Source: Tetracentron sinense (lineage: Eukaryota; Streptophyta; Magnoliopsida; Trochodendrales; Trochodendraceae). Taken from it: 64,000 nt of DNA. This document shows positions 33,880 through 46,007 of the stretch, in pieces (positions within the stretch are counted from its first letter, which is position 1; each line of letters starts with the position of its first letter). The notes under the pieces are model-generated. The model was not told where the DNA came from. It was given only the letters and a program-made list of their open reading frames with translations, and ran no database searches. A program made the translations under genes and the position numbers. The stretch lies in contig CM026559.1 of assembly GCA_015143295.1 (NCBI GenBank), positions 17,126,826 through 17,190,825 on the forward strand, given 5' to 3'.

Positions 33880-36800
33880 CGCTTTGTTAGTGAACGAATG
33901 TCTTGCCCGAGTGTTGATCGCCACACGGATCCACTCACATCCTTTGTGTCGCCTAGTTTCGCAAGGGATTTTTGACTGAGGCTACTCCGTTAAAGCAGGA
34001 GTTGACCATTGCAACTCCACTCGGCAAAGTCATTTGATACGGACAAGATATTCAGGGATAGTGTGGTTCAAGTGGGGGAGAATGAACTGTTAGCCGATCT
34101 CATCGTCCTAGATTTTCAAGACTTGGATTTGAAGTCAGTTAGGAGATTTGGTTGTCAAGCCATCCGCACGAGCAAATGTTGCGTGTTTTGAGAAGATGGT
34201 GTGAATTTCAAGAAGGAAGGGGGTAGAGCCTTTTCACTTCCGAGGATTAAGAGAGAGGGATATGCTCGCCTCGCAGCCTTGAGTGTAGCAACTAGAAGCA
34301 TCAAAACTCCGCGGCCCATTCCGGTCGTGAATGATTTCTTGGACGTGTTTCCGGAGGAACTTCCCGGGTTACCTCCGAATCGGAGATTGAGTTCGCTATG
34401 AGCTTACTCCGGGCACCGCTCCGATTTCAAAGAGCCCATATGAATGGCCCCGATAGGCTTGAAGAAGGGAAGAAGCAAATTGAGGATTACAACAACTTGG
34501 TTTCATCCAACCAAGGTGTGTCACCGTGGGGAGCTCCGGTCCTTTTTGTAAAGAATAAGACGGGTCGTGAGAATGTGTATAGACTACGTCAGTTGAACAA
34601 GGGTCAACTATCAAGAATCGTTTCCGCTTGCCAAGGATCGATGACTTGTTTCGACCAACTGAAAGGGAGCGGATTCTTCTCCAGATTGATCTTAGGTCGG
34701 GTAATCATCAGCTAAAGATCAAGTCGGAGGATTTCTGAAGATGGCTTTCGACTCGGTATGGGCTACGAGTTCCTTGTCATGCCTTGTGGGCTGTACGAAT
34801 GCAACCGGCGGCATTCATGGGATTTGATGAACCTGGTTGTGTCCGATCTTACTTGGATCGATGCGTGATTGTATTCATTGATGCGCATTTTGGTGTATTC
34901 CCAGACACGGGACGGATCACGCACACATACCTCCGCCTTGCGCTGGAAATGTTGAGAGAGCATAGGCTAATATGCCAAATTGAGTAAGGTCGAGTTCTGG
35001 TTAGAGAAGGTCGCATTTACTTTCTTGGACGTGTGTCGGCCGAGGGCATTTCTGTAGATCCAGCCAAGGTTTGAGGCAGTCTTGAGTTGGGAGAGGCCCA
35101 AGAGGCGTCACTGGAGATACGTAGTTTTTCCTCATTGGCTGCTACTACCGATACCGGAGATTTGTGGAGGATTCTCCATTTGGCTGCACCTCTCACCTAC
35201 TTGACAAGGAAAAATGCAAAGTTCAGTTGGAGTGACCGATGTGAAGTAAGTTCCAAGAGTTGAAGAACCGCCTCCCACAGCCCACAGCCCCCTGTCCTTA
35301 CTGTGAATCTGTACCTTTTGGGTATAGGTGTACAGTGATGCCTCGCCATGTTGGCCTGCGGGTGTGTCCTAATGCAACACCAAGAAGGTCATTGCCTATG
35401 CATCAAGGCAGTTGAAAGAGCATGAAAAGAACTACCCCACTCACGACTTGGAGCTTGCGGCGGTCCGTGTTTTGCACTTACAAATTTGGCGACAATATCT
35501 TCTGTACGGGTTGTTCTATGTGTAACACACGGACCACAGAGCCTCAGTATCTCTTTTCCCAAAAAGAGCTAAACTTACGCAACGGAGTGGATTGAGTTCT
35601 AAAGGACTACGAGTGCACTATCCAATATCACCCGGGAAAAGCAATGTGTTGGCAGACGCTCTGAGTAGGGAAACCATCGAGGTTGTTGGCTCCATGTTGG
35701 TGGTGGGCGGAATGAGAGACTGTTAGACTATTTGGAAAATCTAGACATCAAAATGATTCTATCCCGCAGTCCAGTTTTGGCAAATGTTACATTTCGGCCG
35801 TACCTTTAGACGTGATCCAGAGTATCAAGCCACAGACACATGACTTTGGCTCTTTTCCGGATAAGGAAGTGGCCATGGTAGTACGGACTTCTCTCTCACT
35901 AGCCGATGTGCTATTACATTCAAGGGAAGGCTTTGTGTCCCAGCCAATTGCAGACCGTCGGAGAGATTATGGACTAAGCATCTCACCGGTCTAAGTCATA
36001 ACAGTGCATTCCCGGGGGGACAAAGATGTATCGGAACCTCAAGAGTCACTTCTGGTGGCGAAACATGAAGGGGAGGTTGCGGAGTATGATGGCACTGTGG
36101 TTTGGTGTGCCAACAGGTGAAAGCAGAGCATTTGAGACCGGCGGGTCTTTTGCAGTCTCTCCCTATTCCCGAGTGGAAATGGGAACATATCTCTATGGAC
36201 CTTCATCGTGGGGTTGCCGAAGACGGTTAGGAAGACCGATGCTATATGGGTAGTTGTTGATAGACTCACGAAGTCCGCTCATTTCTTATCCCGTACCGGA
36301 CTACATTCAACTCCAATCAGTTAGCGGATCTTATACATCAAGGAATAGTCCGATTACACGGGGTGCCAGTGAGTCTGTGGTGGGTCGGATAGGACCCCAA
36401 GATTCCATCCAGGTTTTGGAAAAGTTTCAAGACGCAATGGGCTCCCGGTTAGACTTAGCACCGCTTTCCACCCACAAACCGACGGGCAAACCGAGAGCGG
36501 TGAATCAGGTTATTGAAGATATGCTCCGAGCATGTATGCTAGACTTCAGGGAAGGGAAGATCACCTACCTTGGTGGAATTCGCTTACAACAATAGGTTAT
36601 CAAGAAAGCATACGAAATGGAGCCTTTCGGGACCTTTGTACGGAAGGAGTTGTAGATCCCCGTTGTTATTGGGATGAAGTGGGAAGAAAGGAAGATTTTG
36701 GGCCCCGAGTTAATTGACAAACCGCGGATACGGGTCCAGCTTATCCGGAGAGGTTAAAGACGCACCAAGATAGACATAAAAGCTATGCCGCAACCGAAGG

Positions 36801-37235
36801 AGGGATCTTGAATTCCGAGTCGGTGATTTTGTATTTGTGAGGATTTCACCGACCAAAGGTGTTATGCGATTCGGGAAAGAGATGCAAGCTTAGCCCGAGA
36901 TATGTGGGTCCGTTCGAGAGCTCATTACTCGAGTTGGCGAGGTGGCTTACCGTGTCGCTTTGCCGCTCACATGGCGGCGGTCCATAATGTTCCATATCTC
37001 TATGCTCCGGAAAGAGTACACTCTCTCGGATTCTTCTCATGTCATCGAGCTTGATCCGATAGAGATCCGAGAGGACCCTCACTTTAGTTGAGAAGCCGGT
37101 TCATATTTTGGATAGGAGAGATCAAGTGCTTCGCAACAGACTCTTGCTGCTAGTCCTCGTGCAATGACAACATCATGCACGAAGAAGCCACGTGGGAGCG
37201 TGAAGCCGAAGTCCAAATAAAGTATCCCTAGTTGT
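33880..37235 (+). pseudogene. pol: Ty3 pol remnant
   Basis: Pieces of protease, RT, RNase H, integrase and the C-terminal chromodomain-like tail are recognisable in the same order as in the element at 60479-63810. Examples are the retroviral-type FPEELPGLPP linker (about 34350), VIVFIDA near 34865 and [20 protein letters not shown] near 36475. The region lies wholly in the noisy block. Confidence 0.75.
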
Positions 37236-37317
37236 TTGAAATAGACTTGTGCATATGGCTTGTCATTTGTTTTGATTTGTGCATGTATGTATATCCAAAT
37301 TTCGGGGATGGAATTTT

Positions 37318-37333
37318 TGTAAGGGGGGGAGAA
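37318..37333 (+). other. Polypurine tract of the nested Ty3 element
   Basis: GTAAGGGGGGGAGAA precedes the 3' LTR start TGTAGCACCC. The same tract is at 63906-63920. Confidence 0.8.
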
Positions 37334-39769
37334 TGTAGCACCCTGGACTTTTTCAATCCTTAATGAATAGACCTTCGTAGCTAATTGGCCGTTTTTGTAG
37401 TCTAATTAATAAATATAGAGAAATCGAAATTTTCGAAATGTTAGAAATGGTTCGTTTTCGAAAGACGGATCCAACGCAAGTTGAATCGTCAAAATTCGAA
37501 ACGAGCGAGTCAAAAGATATCGGTCAAAACAGTCAAATACAGAGCACCGATCGCCCGTATCCAGTCAGCGTCGATCGATCGGTCCATAACTATCGATCGG
37601 TAGCTATCGCACGGTCGAAATTTTGTATAGGGAAATTTCCAGAGAGTGAGTTTTTTTGACCGGCGATCGGTCATAAAACACCGATCGCTCGGTAGGCAAC
37701 CGATCGATCGGTTCAACCACCGATCGCCTCGGTCTCCTTCGCTTTTTTTTTGCAGTAAATTTTCAGTAAGGTCGTTTTCATCTTTGGGTGTTAAACCCTT
37801 ACCCCATAAGGTTTGCTCGACCCTTTGAGGCCTCATTACAACATTTGAGGGATTTTGAGAGATAGAGCGATGAGAAGGAGAAAAGCTCTAACCTAGGGTT
37901 TGGTATTTGAGAAGGAAATCAAATGGGGGTATTAAAGAACCATACTCACCCCAACTCGAGTTCTGCGTCAAAATCGAGGCTCCAAGCTCGTGTGTGTGAA
38001 TCATTCTCCAAGCTAGGCCGGCAGCAACCCAACACGTTTTTGAAAGGGTTTCTTTTTCTTCCCCCAACTCAGTCTCCTTCAAGAAAGGGTTGTTCTTTCT
38101 TCTTTCAAGTTGGAGCTTCAATCAATGTTTCTACCAAGGATCAAGCCTTGATTCTAAGGTTAGTACACCCTACTAACTTACCCTATAATAAATCTATAGG
38201 TTTTCTTATGAAATAGATTCTTGTTAGTATGTTTTGTTTCTTTTACAAAATGTGTTATCTATAATAAATATAAACAAGATAAAGAAAGGGTAGGGATGCT
38301 TGGATGGAGGTTGATAGCGGCGATTGGATTCGACGAATGTGTGAATTGTATGTTGTGTGGGTTGTGGATTTGGAAAATGGAGGATGGGCATAGTACAATC
38401 ACAAACTTGACCATTGTGTGATTATGGAAAATATGTCATTTAAAAGAGTAGATAAACTACTAAGGAATGAATGTATGAAAAGCTGTTTGACAAAATACCT
38501 AAACTATGATAAATAAAGGATCTCAATGAAGAATATAGAAATGGGTTTGATGAATGGTTCTTATAATGAAGATTGATCAAATGTTATGCAAACTACTTAT
38601 GGGTACCTATGTTCATATCATGATTGATTTAAAATGTCATATTTGGTTATTCCATTATCATGATTGTCATATGGACAACGTACACTCCGCAACGCATGAT
38701 AGCATGAACCGTGAGTTTGAAGAGCATGTCATATAATAAACAACAAGAAAATATTGCAGTGTCCAGGATGTGGTTAGCCAGGTACATTCGAATTGCTAGC
38801 CTCTGGCTCACAAGTGCATTGCCTACAAGGAGGTTGGTAGCCCAGGGCACATTCGGTGGCTAGCCTCTGACTCACAAGTTCTTGCATAACAAGGAGGTTG
38901 GTAGCCCAGGGACATTCGGGTGCTAGCCTCTAGCTCACAAGTTTCATTGCATAACAAGGAGGCTGTTGTAGCCCAGGACATTCGGTGCTAGCCCCTGGCT
39001 CCAAGTGATTGCCTATCAAGGAGGTTGGCAGCCCAGGAGATTCGGTGCTAGCCTCTGCTCACAGTTACAAGATGGAGGTTTACAGATGATGATCATGCAT
39101 CATGCATGCACGCATATATGATTTCTACGAGGCCTACCGGGACATGACAGGGTTTTTCAAGCATAGTTGATTTTTATCGGTGTTTTTCGCATTCATGTAC
39201 GCACATCAGATGCTTGTATTGTGTTATGCCCTATACTGTTTCTTTGGGATGTTTCTATTACTAACTTGTATGATATACTATTGTGTGTTGTTTTTTATTG
39301 TCTATTGTTTAGTCTGCTAGTTGCTTGTACTCGCTGAGTATTCCATGCTCGCCGTACTTTCATGTCGGGCAGGTACTGAGGGGATCCCGTCGACCCGGAG
39401 CCTTGGGTCGAGGAAGAGTATATACCGAGGAGAGAGAGCCGCTATTTCCATTACAGTCTCAGAGCGGACCGAGACCTCGGGATCGTGGCCATACCTCGAC
39501 TACTGTTTGAGGGAAGTATGAAGAGGCTTGTATTTTGATAGGTGGGCCTGTCCCACCTTATACTTAGACTCTTTGTCATTATGTTACTTGGATACGAGTT
39601 TGGATAATCAAAGAAATGAAAATTTGTTTTACCGCTTCGCATATATGTAGCTTTGCGCACTCTGATTATCGTGTGGAGTACTGTATTTTTTTGTGGCATA
39701 CAGATGGTTTGATAGGTACGCATGTGACCCTCAAAATATCTCTAAACCCGAGGGGGTATTTCGGCGTAC
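37334..39769 (+). repeat. 3' LTR of the nested Ty3 element
   Basis: The full LTR layout is present: palindromes about 37546-37735, hinge repeats about 38750-39070, end block to 39769. A 100-base sample compared with its 5' partner (38641 against 31018) shows about ten differences, mostly single-base indels. Confidence 0.82.
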
Positions 39770-42345
39770 TTTTGTATGCCTGTGATCTATGATAACCTTC
39801 CCTTTACCTAACACCAACGCTCTTCCCATCACCAAAAGTTACAGTCCCATCTGTACATCTCATTGTGAGTAAAACGGGACTGTTACCTGTCTATGCCCGA
39901 GACACACCCACATGTCGAAGTACCACATTCTATTTTTGGCTTCAAGGCAGAGTATGAATGACACCGCCCTTAAGGTCATTACCGTCTCATACACATGTTT
40001 AAACTTTTGTTTGAATTGGAATATTGTTCGTGTAGCTAAGACCTTTTTCTTTTTTCGACCTTCTAGACTCTTTCTGTTATGTTCAGTTTAGCATTTTGTA
40101 TTTTTCACCCTCCTTTCCTCTTGAGTAATCATACAAGGAGGAATGAGCCCATTTTCGAGTTCTAGACCTTTGATTGCAGTCCTTTTTTGAACATCTCGCA
40201 TCAAAATTCTAGAATTTTTCAGCCAGAACTTGAATCTGCATTTGAAAGATTCCATTGACTTTTATTTTGGTATCCATGAACCAGTTCGGGTGAGCTCTCC
40301 TAACCGCATTACAGTGAGGTCGAATGTGATCTCACACCAAAAAGTGACCAAGTGGTTATGAATATGGTAGAGAGGAGGATTTCTTCTTAATGGAAGTTGT
40401 ATCCTCACAAATTCACCCTAGGGAGCTGCATTTTTCTAGGCTTTACACATTTTGTCTAAGCCATCGTAACTTGATGTTGAGGTAAATTCACTTTAGGATC
40501 AAATAATTGGTTCACACTGGCCTAACGCCTTGTACCAACACTAAAGACCAGCTGGTGTGTCAGCATGTCCTATCGGGGATCTATTAGATTTGATCCATAT
40601 TTTCCTAACTACTTCATCTAGGCTACTAGTGTTTCCAAACATCTTACTTCTTGGGTCTCAGAGTATAACCTTCTTAAGCAAGCCAGTCTTGTCTTTAAAG
40701 GGTTATATTATTCGTTTTTAAGAAATTTCACCTTAATCACAAAATCTTTTAAGATTCCACTCCATAACAGAGTCTTTGACTCTCAACTTCTTTCAAAGAA
40801 AGTGTCTCTTTCAATTCAATTTTTCTGACACAGTAGTCCTTAACATTTTTCTCCAAAAGATTTAATGAACTATTTTCAACAAAAGTCCTCTTTCCACCTT
40901 CTTTCTCTTTTTCAGCTGGACTACTATAGCAATCCTTCTCCTGTGCTTCGAGTTTACAAGTAGCGCTTTTATTTTGCATGATTTGAGTTTTTTGCCAAGA
41001 AGATTTTTTTGCTTCGTCACTTCAAACTTTCAGAATACAACTTATTCATAGTTTTGTGTTCAAATCTTCGTCACTTTCCAGATCAGTATACTTTCTCTCA
41101 GTGTCTCGTACTAGACTCGTATGAATTCCTTTCATCACTTCGAGCCTTCGCATCAACCACTGAGTACGTCCTCCAGATCCCAACAAGGATACAGTGAAAG
41201 CCAGTATGATTATCAGTTATTCTTCACTTAAGAGGACTATCAATTCTTCATTCTTCGAATCACGTCCTCCCAACAGTCATTCATCCCTTGCCCTTACTTT
41301 TTCTTTCACTTGTGAGTACATTAGGTGAAATCTACCGAAGCCTGGCAATTCATACATTGAGTACCTTGGGATTTCTTGTCGCCACCTCTTGGCATGTTTC
41401 TTGGTTTTCCCGCGGCTTAGACGGTTGGACGTCTCCAAAGATTTTCCCGCCTTGTTGGGGCAATTGAATCTCTCCTTGGTTCTAAAAACATTTTCAAAAT
41501 CTTTTATAACGAAGAGGAGCCATGTATTCTTCCGCAGCCATCGCTCCATCACCGTTATCCGCACCAAAGATCCTTGATCGATTTCAGGCAAAGATTTGGT
41601 CTTCTGGATTGTCTAAGACTTGTAGCATTCACTAAGTTTGTCGTGACTAACTAGATGTCTTCAATCTTCAAAGAGGTCCACATGTTTACTCTCTCCTTAC
41701 AATACATGACCTTGGTTGCACTCTCTCAGAGTAGAGATCTAAGGAACTTATTCTATACTAATCTTGGCTCAGTTAATTCGTTCCCTAAGTGTTAAACTAT
41801 CATTTGACAATGTCCTAGTTTTGCCAATTCATCAATGTGTCCATCGTCTCCATTTTCAATATCAATTTGGGGTTCACCTTTGGCAGTTTCTTAGATTTTA
41901 AACAATGGTGGTACCCTTATGGTGATCCAAAATCCCATGCTCCCGCCTTTGCTATTTCACATGAATACATGCCTATTTGAATTCCTCTAGCCGGTGACCG
42001 GCATTAAGATAGCTATGAGACTTTAGTAATGCCAACCACTTGTCTCAAGCTCCTTCTCTGGTCCATTCATTAGAATATTTGCTTAGACGACAGTCACATC
42101 ACCTACAAGCTTTTCACAGGCGTCGATGTCCACCCATTTTGAATATGACATCCAAATTCTCTCTCATCAATTGATTTTTGAGAAAGCTCTCGATACGAGG
42201 CTTTCTAATATGCATAATATTCCCATCGAACTCCGCCAGTAGGTTGACGATAGACTGAACCGCCCCCTCTGCGCACGTACGTGCATAATCTACAGAGTAA
42301 AATAACAGGATACACCCTCAATTGTATCTTTAGCGTATCCCTTAA
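39770..42345 (-). pseudogene. gag: Sirevirus copy 2, gag and protease part (noisy)
   Basis: The minus-strand sequence resumes exactly where it stopped at 29752, in the stretch between protease and integrase. It continues through the second zinc knuckle (about 40300), coiled coil (about 40680-41050), first knuckle region and the capsid part of gag (to about 42290). It is homologous along its length to 6889-9350 of copy 1. Small indels are dense, so the number of true breaks is unknown. Confidence 0.75.
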
Positions 42346-42354
42346 AGGTGAAAC

Positions 42355-42366
42355 CCCCTGATACCA
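42355..42366 (-). other. Primer-binding site remnant of copy 2
   Basis: On the minus strand AATTGGTATCAGGGG follows the LTR, close to the Met-tRNA PBS of copy 1. Confidence 0.6.
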
Positions 42367-42368
42367 AT

Positions 42369-43680
42369 TGAAAGTACCCTGATCGGATGACTCTATGACC
42401 TATAGGGGTTTGAATAGGTCGTATCTAAGAAATTTCTAACCATTTTAAAAATTGTTTCAAATTATTATTTTTAGAACTCAATAACCCAGATCACACCAAC
42501 ACAATCCACCAAATCAACACAAAAAGATTTTTACCGTGGCCAACCCTTTAACGGGCAAAACAATTGGACCAAGTCCAGCACCAACTTTCACTAGTGCTAA
42601 GTAATTCAGTACAAGACAGACCACCTCTACCACAATACCGGACCCTACTTCTTAAGGTCAGAATCTTACGCTTCGATTTCCACGAACCCAGTCATTCGAT
42701 CTCGGGGGGGGCGCGGGCGTATGCAGGGGGGGGCTTCATTTGGGCGCAGGTCCGGACCGAATCTTCTCAAGCTCTGGTTTCATACCGTGTACGGATCGGA
42801 CAACGCTCGATCTCCTTCCAACGTTGTTGTAGTATGCCGGTAGTCATCCACCGGACACACCACACAATGTGTATGGTTGTGATCAATTTAGAAAGCTTCA
42901 GCCCCCTAGAGGGTTCAGACAAATCTGAGATCCACAATGCAATCAAAGTGCTAGATACTACTACTTTGCCTCTCTAATATTGAAGGAGGAAGGACATAGA
43001 TCTCGAACGGAAAGAAAAAAGCCCATAAGGGATTTCTCATCAGACCTCTCCTCTTTTCCAAAAATAAAACCTAGCTACTAATTAGTCGTGCGCAAAAGAT
43101 TATTTATTATAGGGTTAGAAAACGATTCATAGACAATAAAATTCTGTTCACGAGGCCGCTCTCGGTGCTTATTTAACCGATCCGCGCGCAAGAGTCGTAT
43201 CCAAAACCGATCGACTTGGTATTCATCACCGAGAGATCGGTTAAATATCACCTCCTCTGGAAAAATATCTCCGACAATTTTTTGACTTCGATAACCACCA
43301 CGATCGTAGGGGTTCCCGCCTTTCACTTCTCAACATCCTGCAGGCTGATCGGAATTGAGAAAATTTCAGACCAACACCTTTTTCTTTGTTAGTTTATGTT
43401 TGATTCAAATAAGAACCAAAAGTCTTTGGTTAGCCTTAAAAAAATCCTACGCTAGGTATGTTTTAGAGTTCTCAGTCAACAATTCCCAACCCTAGTAGGG
43501 GTCCTACAGTCCATAAACCCCTGCTAATCCTGGGTGTCAACCACCTCTTTATCATCTCTTCGGTATCACAGTTTCTTCACTCCTTCTCGAGGTTTCGCTC
43601 TGTCGGACAAGTAGAGCAAGACTCAACCCACATGACCTTCTATGTCACCGTTTGTTGCCACCTCCTACTTGGCGATTCTA
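42369..43680 (-). repeat. 5' LTR of Sirevirus copy 2 (noisy)
   Basis: This is homologous end to end with 22716-23931, including the end block, TATA region and palindromes (about 43150-43350), but with dense small indels and a foreign G-rich run at 42703-42750. Confidence 0.75.
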
Positions 43681-46007
43681 ACATATTCTCAACAGAATAC
43701 AAAATAGCGACGCATAACTACAGGGCACGCGGAAGGCTACCAAAACCCTCGATGTATAATATATGATCCAAGTTTTATACAACAATGTAAACAAAAGAAC
43801 GTTGCGCCGCACACTGCCCGCCAAATAACATGGTACATACTACTCTCAAGTCTCACCCCGACTCACTTAGAAATCTACCACCTAATTCGTCCTCTCCTAT
43901 GGCTTCTCAGCAAGACCTCCTCAACGTAACCCTTCTTCCTCCCATGACTGACGGATCATATTCAAAAGAGACTGCGTTCCCTACACCTCCGACATAAAAT
44001 ATAACTGAGCATCGGGACTCATCGGGTACCCAATACTACCACAATCTACTCTAATAACGAATAAGCAGAACAGTTCATATAATGGGAGTAAAGTAAACCG
44101 TTTTTATTTCATGCCTGCATCATATCCAATGTCGAAGAAAACTATTGACAACATCATGTATGTCTTGACTTGACTTAAAATACTCGTGTCTGTTTGGAAC
44201 TTATCTTTCAACTGTTCTATCTTGCTTTCTTTCTGTCGTACTTTCTTGTCAGTCGTGTCCTGTCGGTTCTTGCTGTTCTATCATCTGGCTGAACCCTATA
44301 CCAGGCTCATGTAACTTGTGCGATGCGCGTGTGAGGTAGGTGGTATAGATCCCCCGCTTCATGAGATGTACTGCAAGGGAGGGGAGACCCTCTTTTCAAT
44401 AACATGCATTTTGTGATGGACGAGGAGGTTTTAGACCCCCTCTTTTTGCATAGTGTGCAATCAGCTAAACATGTCATTCTTGCTTTGTTCTTCTTCTGTC
44501 AAAGCGAGGCCAAAACATATCGAAGAATTCCCTCCGCTCAGCATACCATCCCCCCTTACGGTTGTGCCTCGTTCTTGGGGCTCCACTGAATCGAGACTAA
44601 AAACCTTGGTCTTGCAAACTCGTAAACCTGTCTATGCATGCCTTGCTTGTGGTTTTCCTGTACAGGTTATCACTTGGAATAAACATGCCATAAGATTTTC
44701 GATAACACATGGAAATAGCATTTCGTTTTCCCCCTTCCGAGTAAATACTCTCGCCTCCCGCCATTTATATAAACGTAATAAGTTATACATCGCTTTTCTA
44801 GAGACTAACTTTTCACCTTTAAGTTCATCAAACATCTCTGGTGTGTACATTATGGATTCAGCCTGACTAGTCTTATTGTTCTATGATGGATTATCGCGTC
44901 GTCCGGACAACATGCCGCTATTCATTAATTTGGTAGCATATGTCACATCCCCCATGTTCCATTTCAAATCCACAACACAACATCCATATGTTCCTTTGGT
45001 TTAGTCACGTACCATTCCATCTTATATCCTGTGAACATTTCTGTGAAACGACAGGAAAATTAGTGGAAGCATAGTCAAAAACGGGAAAAATAAATCGTGA
45101 CGAAGGAGGGTGACAAGGTTACGATCCTTCATACCGAGAAAACCCTCACAATCGTGACATGGAGTACTCTCTACCCTGAACCTTTCGGAACACTCGCCTG
45201 CTTCTATTTGGAAATCACTCCATGACTCTTGACCCTCCTTCTTCCTCAATCTCACACCCCTTGGCAAATCCTCAATCTCCTCCCCTCGTCTCATTCTGGC
45301 TTGTGGGGTCTTCTCGGTAATCTCGGTGCCGAATTGGGGAGGGAGCTCTTCTTTAGTTTTAGGGTAAGCATAAACCCCCAAAGGAAGCCCTATTTATAGG
45401 CAAATGGTAGAACCGGGCTAAAAATCGCCTGAAATAAGAATCATCGGTTTCAAAACACCCTAATCCGATAGGTCTAGTTTCTCGCTACGTCCGATCGTAA
45501 TCTTCTGATTGGCTAGTTTCTACGATTGTCTTAAACGTTTACTATAGATTCTTGGCCCAGTTCGGAGATTCGAACCATTGATCGACTAATTTTCTACAAT
45601 CGATTGTAACTTCACCTACGATCGTTCGTTTGGGGTCCTGTATGACCTTTGTAACTCTTGCAGAACTTTTCTAGATTTCCCGTTTTTCGATTGCGGCCAT
45701 AACTGTTTGACTCATTTGCGGCGGATTTTGACGATTCACGTGTCATTAGGATTCTTCCTGTCGAAAGAAACATTTTATTGGTGTTTTAGTATTTTCAAAT
45801 TCCTCTTTATTGATTGATCAATTCCTTAATAAACAACTAATTCCTCAATGTGGAGTTCAGTAAAACCCGATTTTAACATATCCACGTAGGAATCCACTTC
45901 TTAGTCACTATAAAGTTCTTTAAATTCTCATTCATTAAATGGAAGAACTACAAAGGCTTAAGCCTTGGCAGGGTTCCATACTGGAAGAAAAGTTCTGGTG
46001 TTCTACA
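43681..46007 (-). repeat. Ty3 LTR, main part (noisy), split by Sirevirus copy 2
   Basis: Read on the minus strand it starts at 46007 (TGTAGAACACC) and follows the LTR at 1490-3632 block by block. The CTTCCGC block comes near 43735, just inside the Sirevirus junction. Together with 22611-22715 it makes an LTR of about 2.43 kb. It is the 3' LTR of the Ty3 pol that follows to the right. Confidence 0.7.

Larger units (their letters stand above)
29753..39769 (+). mobile_element. Tekay-like Ty3/gypsy element nested in Sirevirus copy 2
   Basis: Complete in layout: 5' LTR (29753-32177), Met-tRNA PBS, gag, intron-like spacer, pol, PPT and 3' LTR (37334-39769). It belongs to the same family as the element at 56183. 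Only the first 1.6 kb is clean. From about 31390 the sequence carries small indels about every ten bases relative to its relatives, in LTR and coding parts alike. It therefore reads as heavily broken, but an unknown share of that is probably sequencing error, and the LTR pair cannot be used for dating. TTTT-containing flanks on both sides are compatible with a 5-bp target duplication but not exact. Confidence 0.85.
22716..43680 (-). mobile_element. Sirevirus-type Ty1/copia element, copy 2 (minus strand)
   Basis: The element reads right to left: 5' LTR (42369-43680), PBS, gag, PR, INT, RT, RNase H, spacer, env-like region, PPT and 3' LTR (22716-23931). It is interrupted by a Ty3 element at 29753-39769; without that its length is about 10.9 kb, close to copy 1. 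It is a more diverged relative of copies 1 and 3. The left half is clean sequence and shows several breaks. The half right of 39770 lies in the indel-rich block, so its breaks cannot be counted. Flanking bases GTATA (left) and ACATA (right) may be a blurred target duplication. Confidence 0.85.

Noticed and set aside
29748-39775. Exact target-site duplication of the nested Ty3 element
   Set aside because: TTTT-containing flanks are similar, but the right flank is in noisy sequence and the five bases do not match exactly, so I do not assert it.
42703-42750. G runs as a G-quadruplex regulatory site
   Set aside because: They lie in the error-rich block and are absent from the partner LTR and all relatives, so an artefact is likelier.
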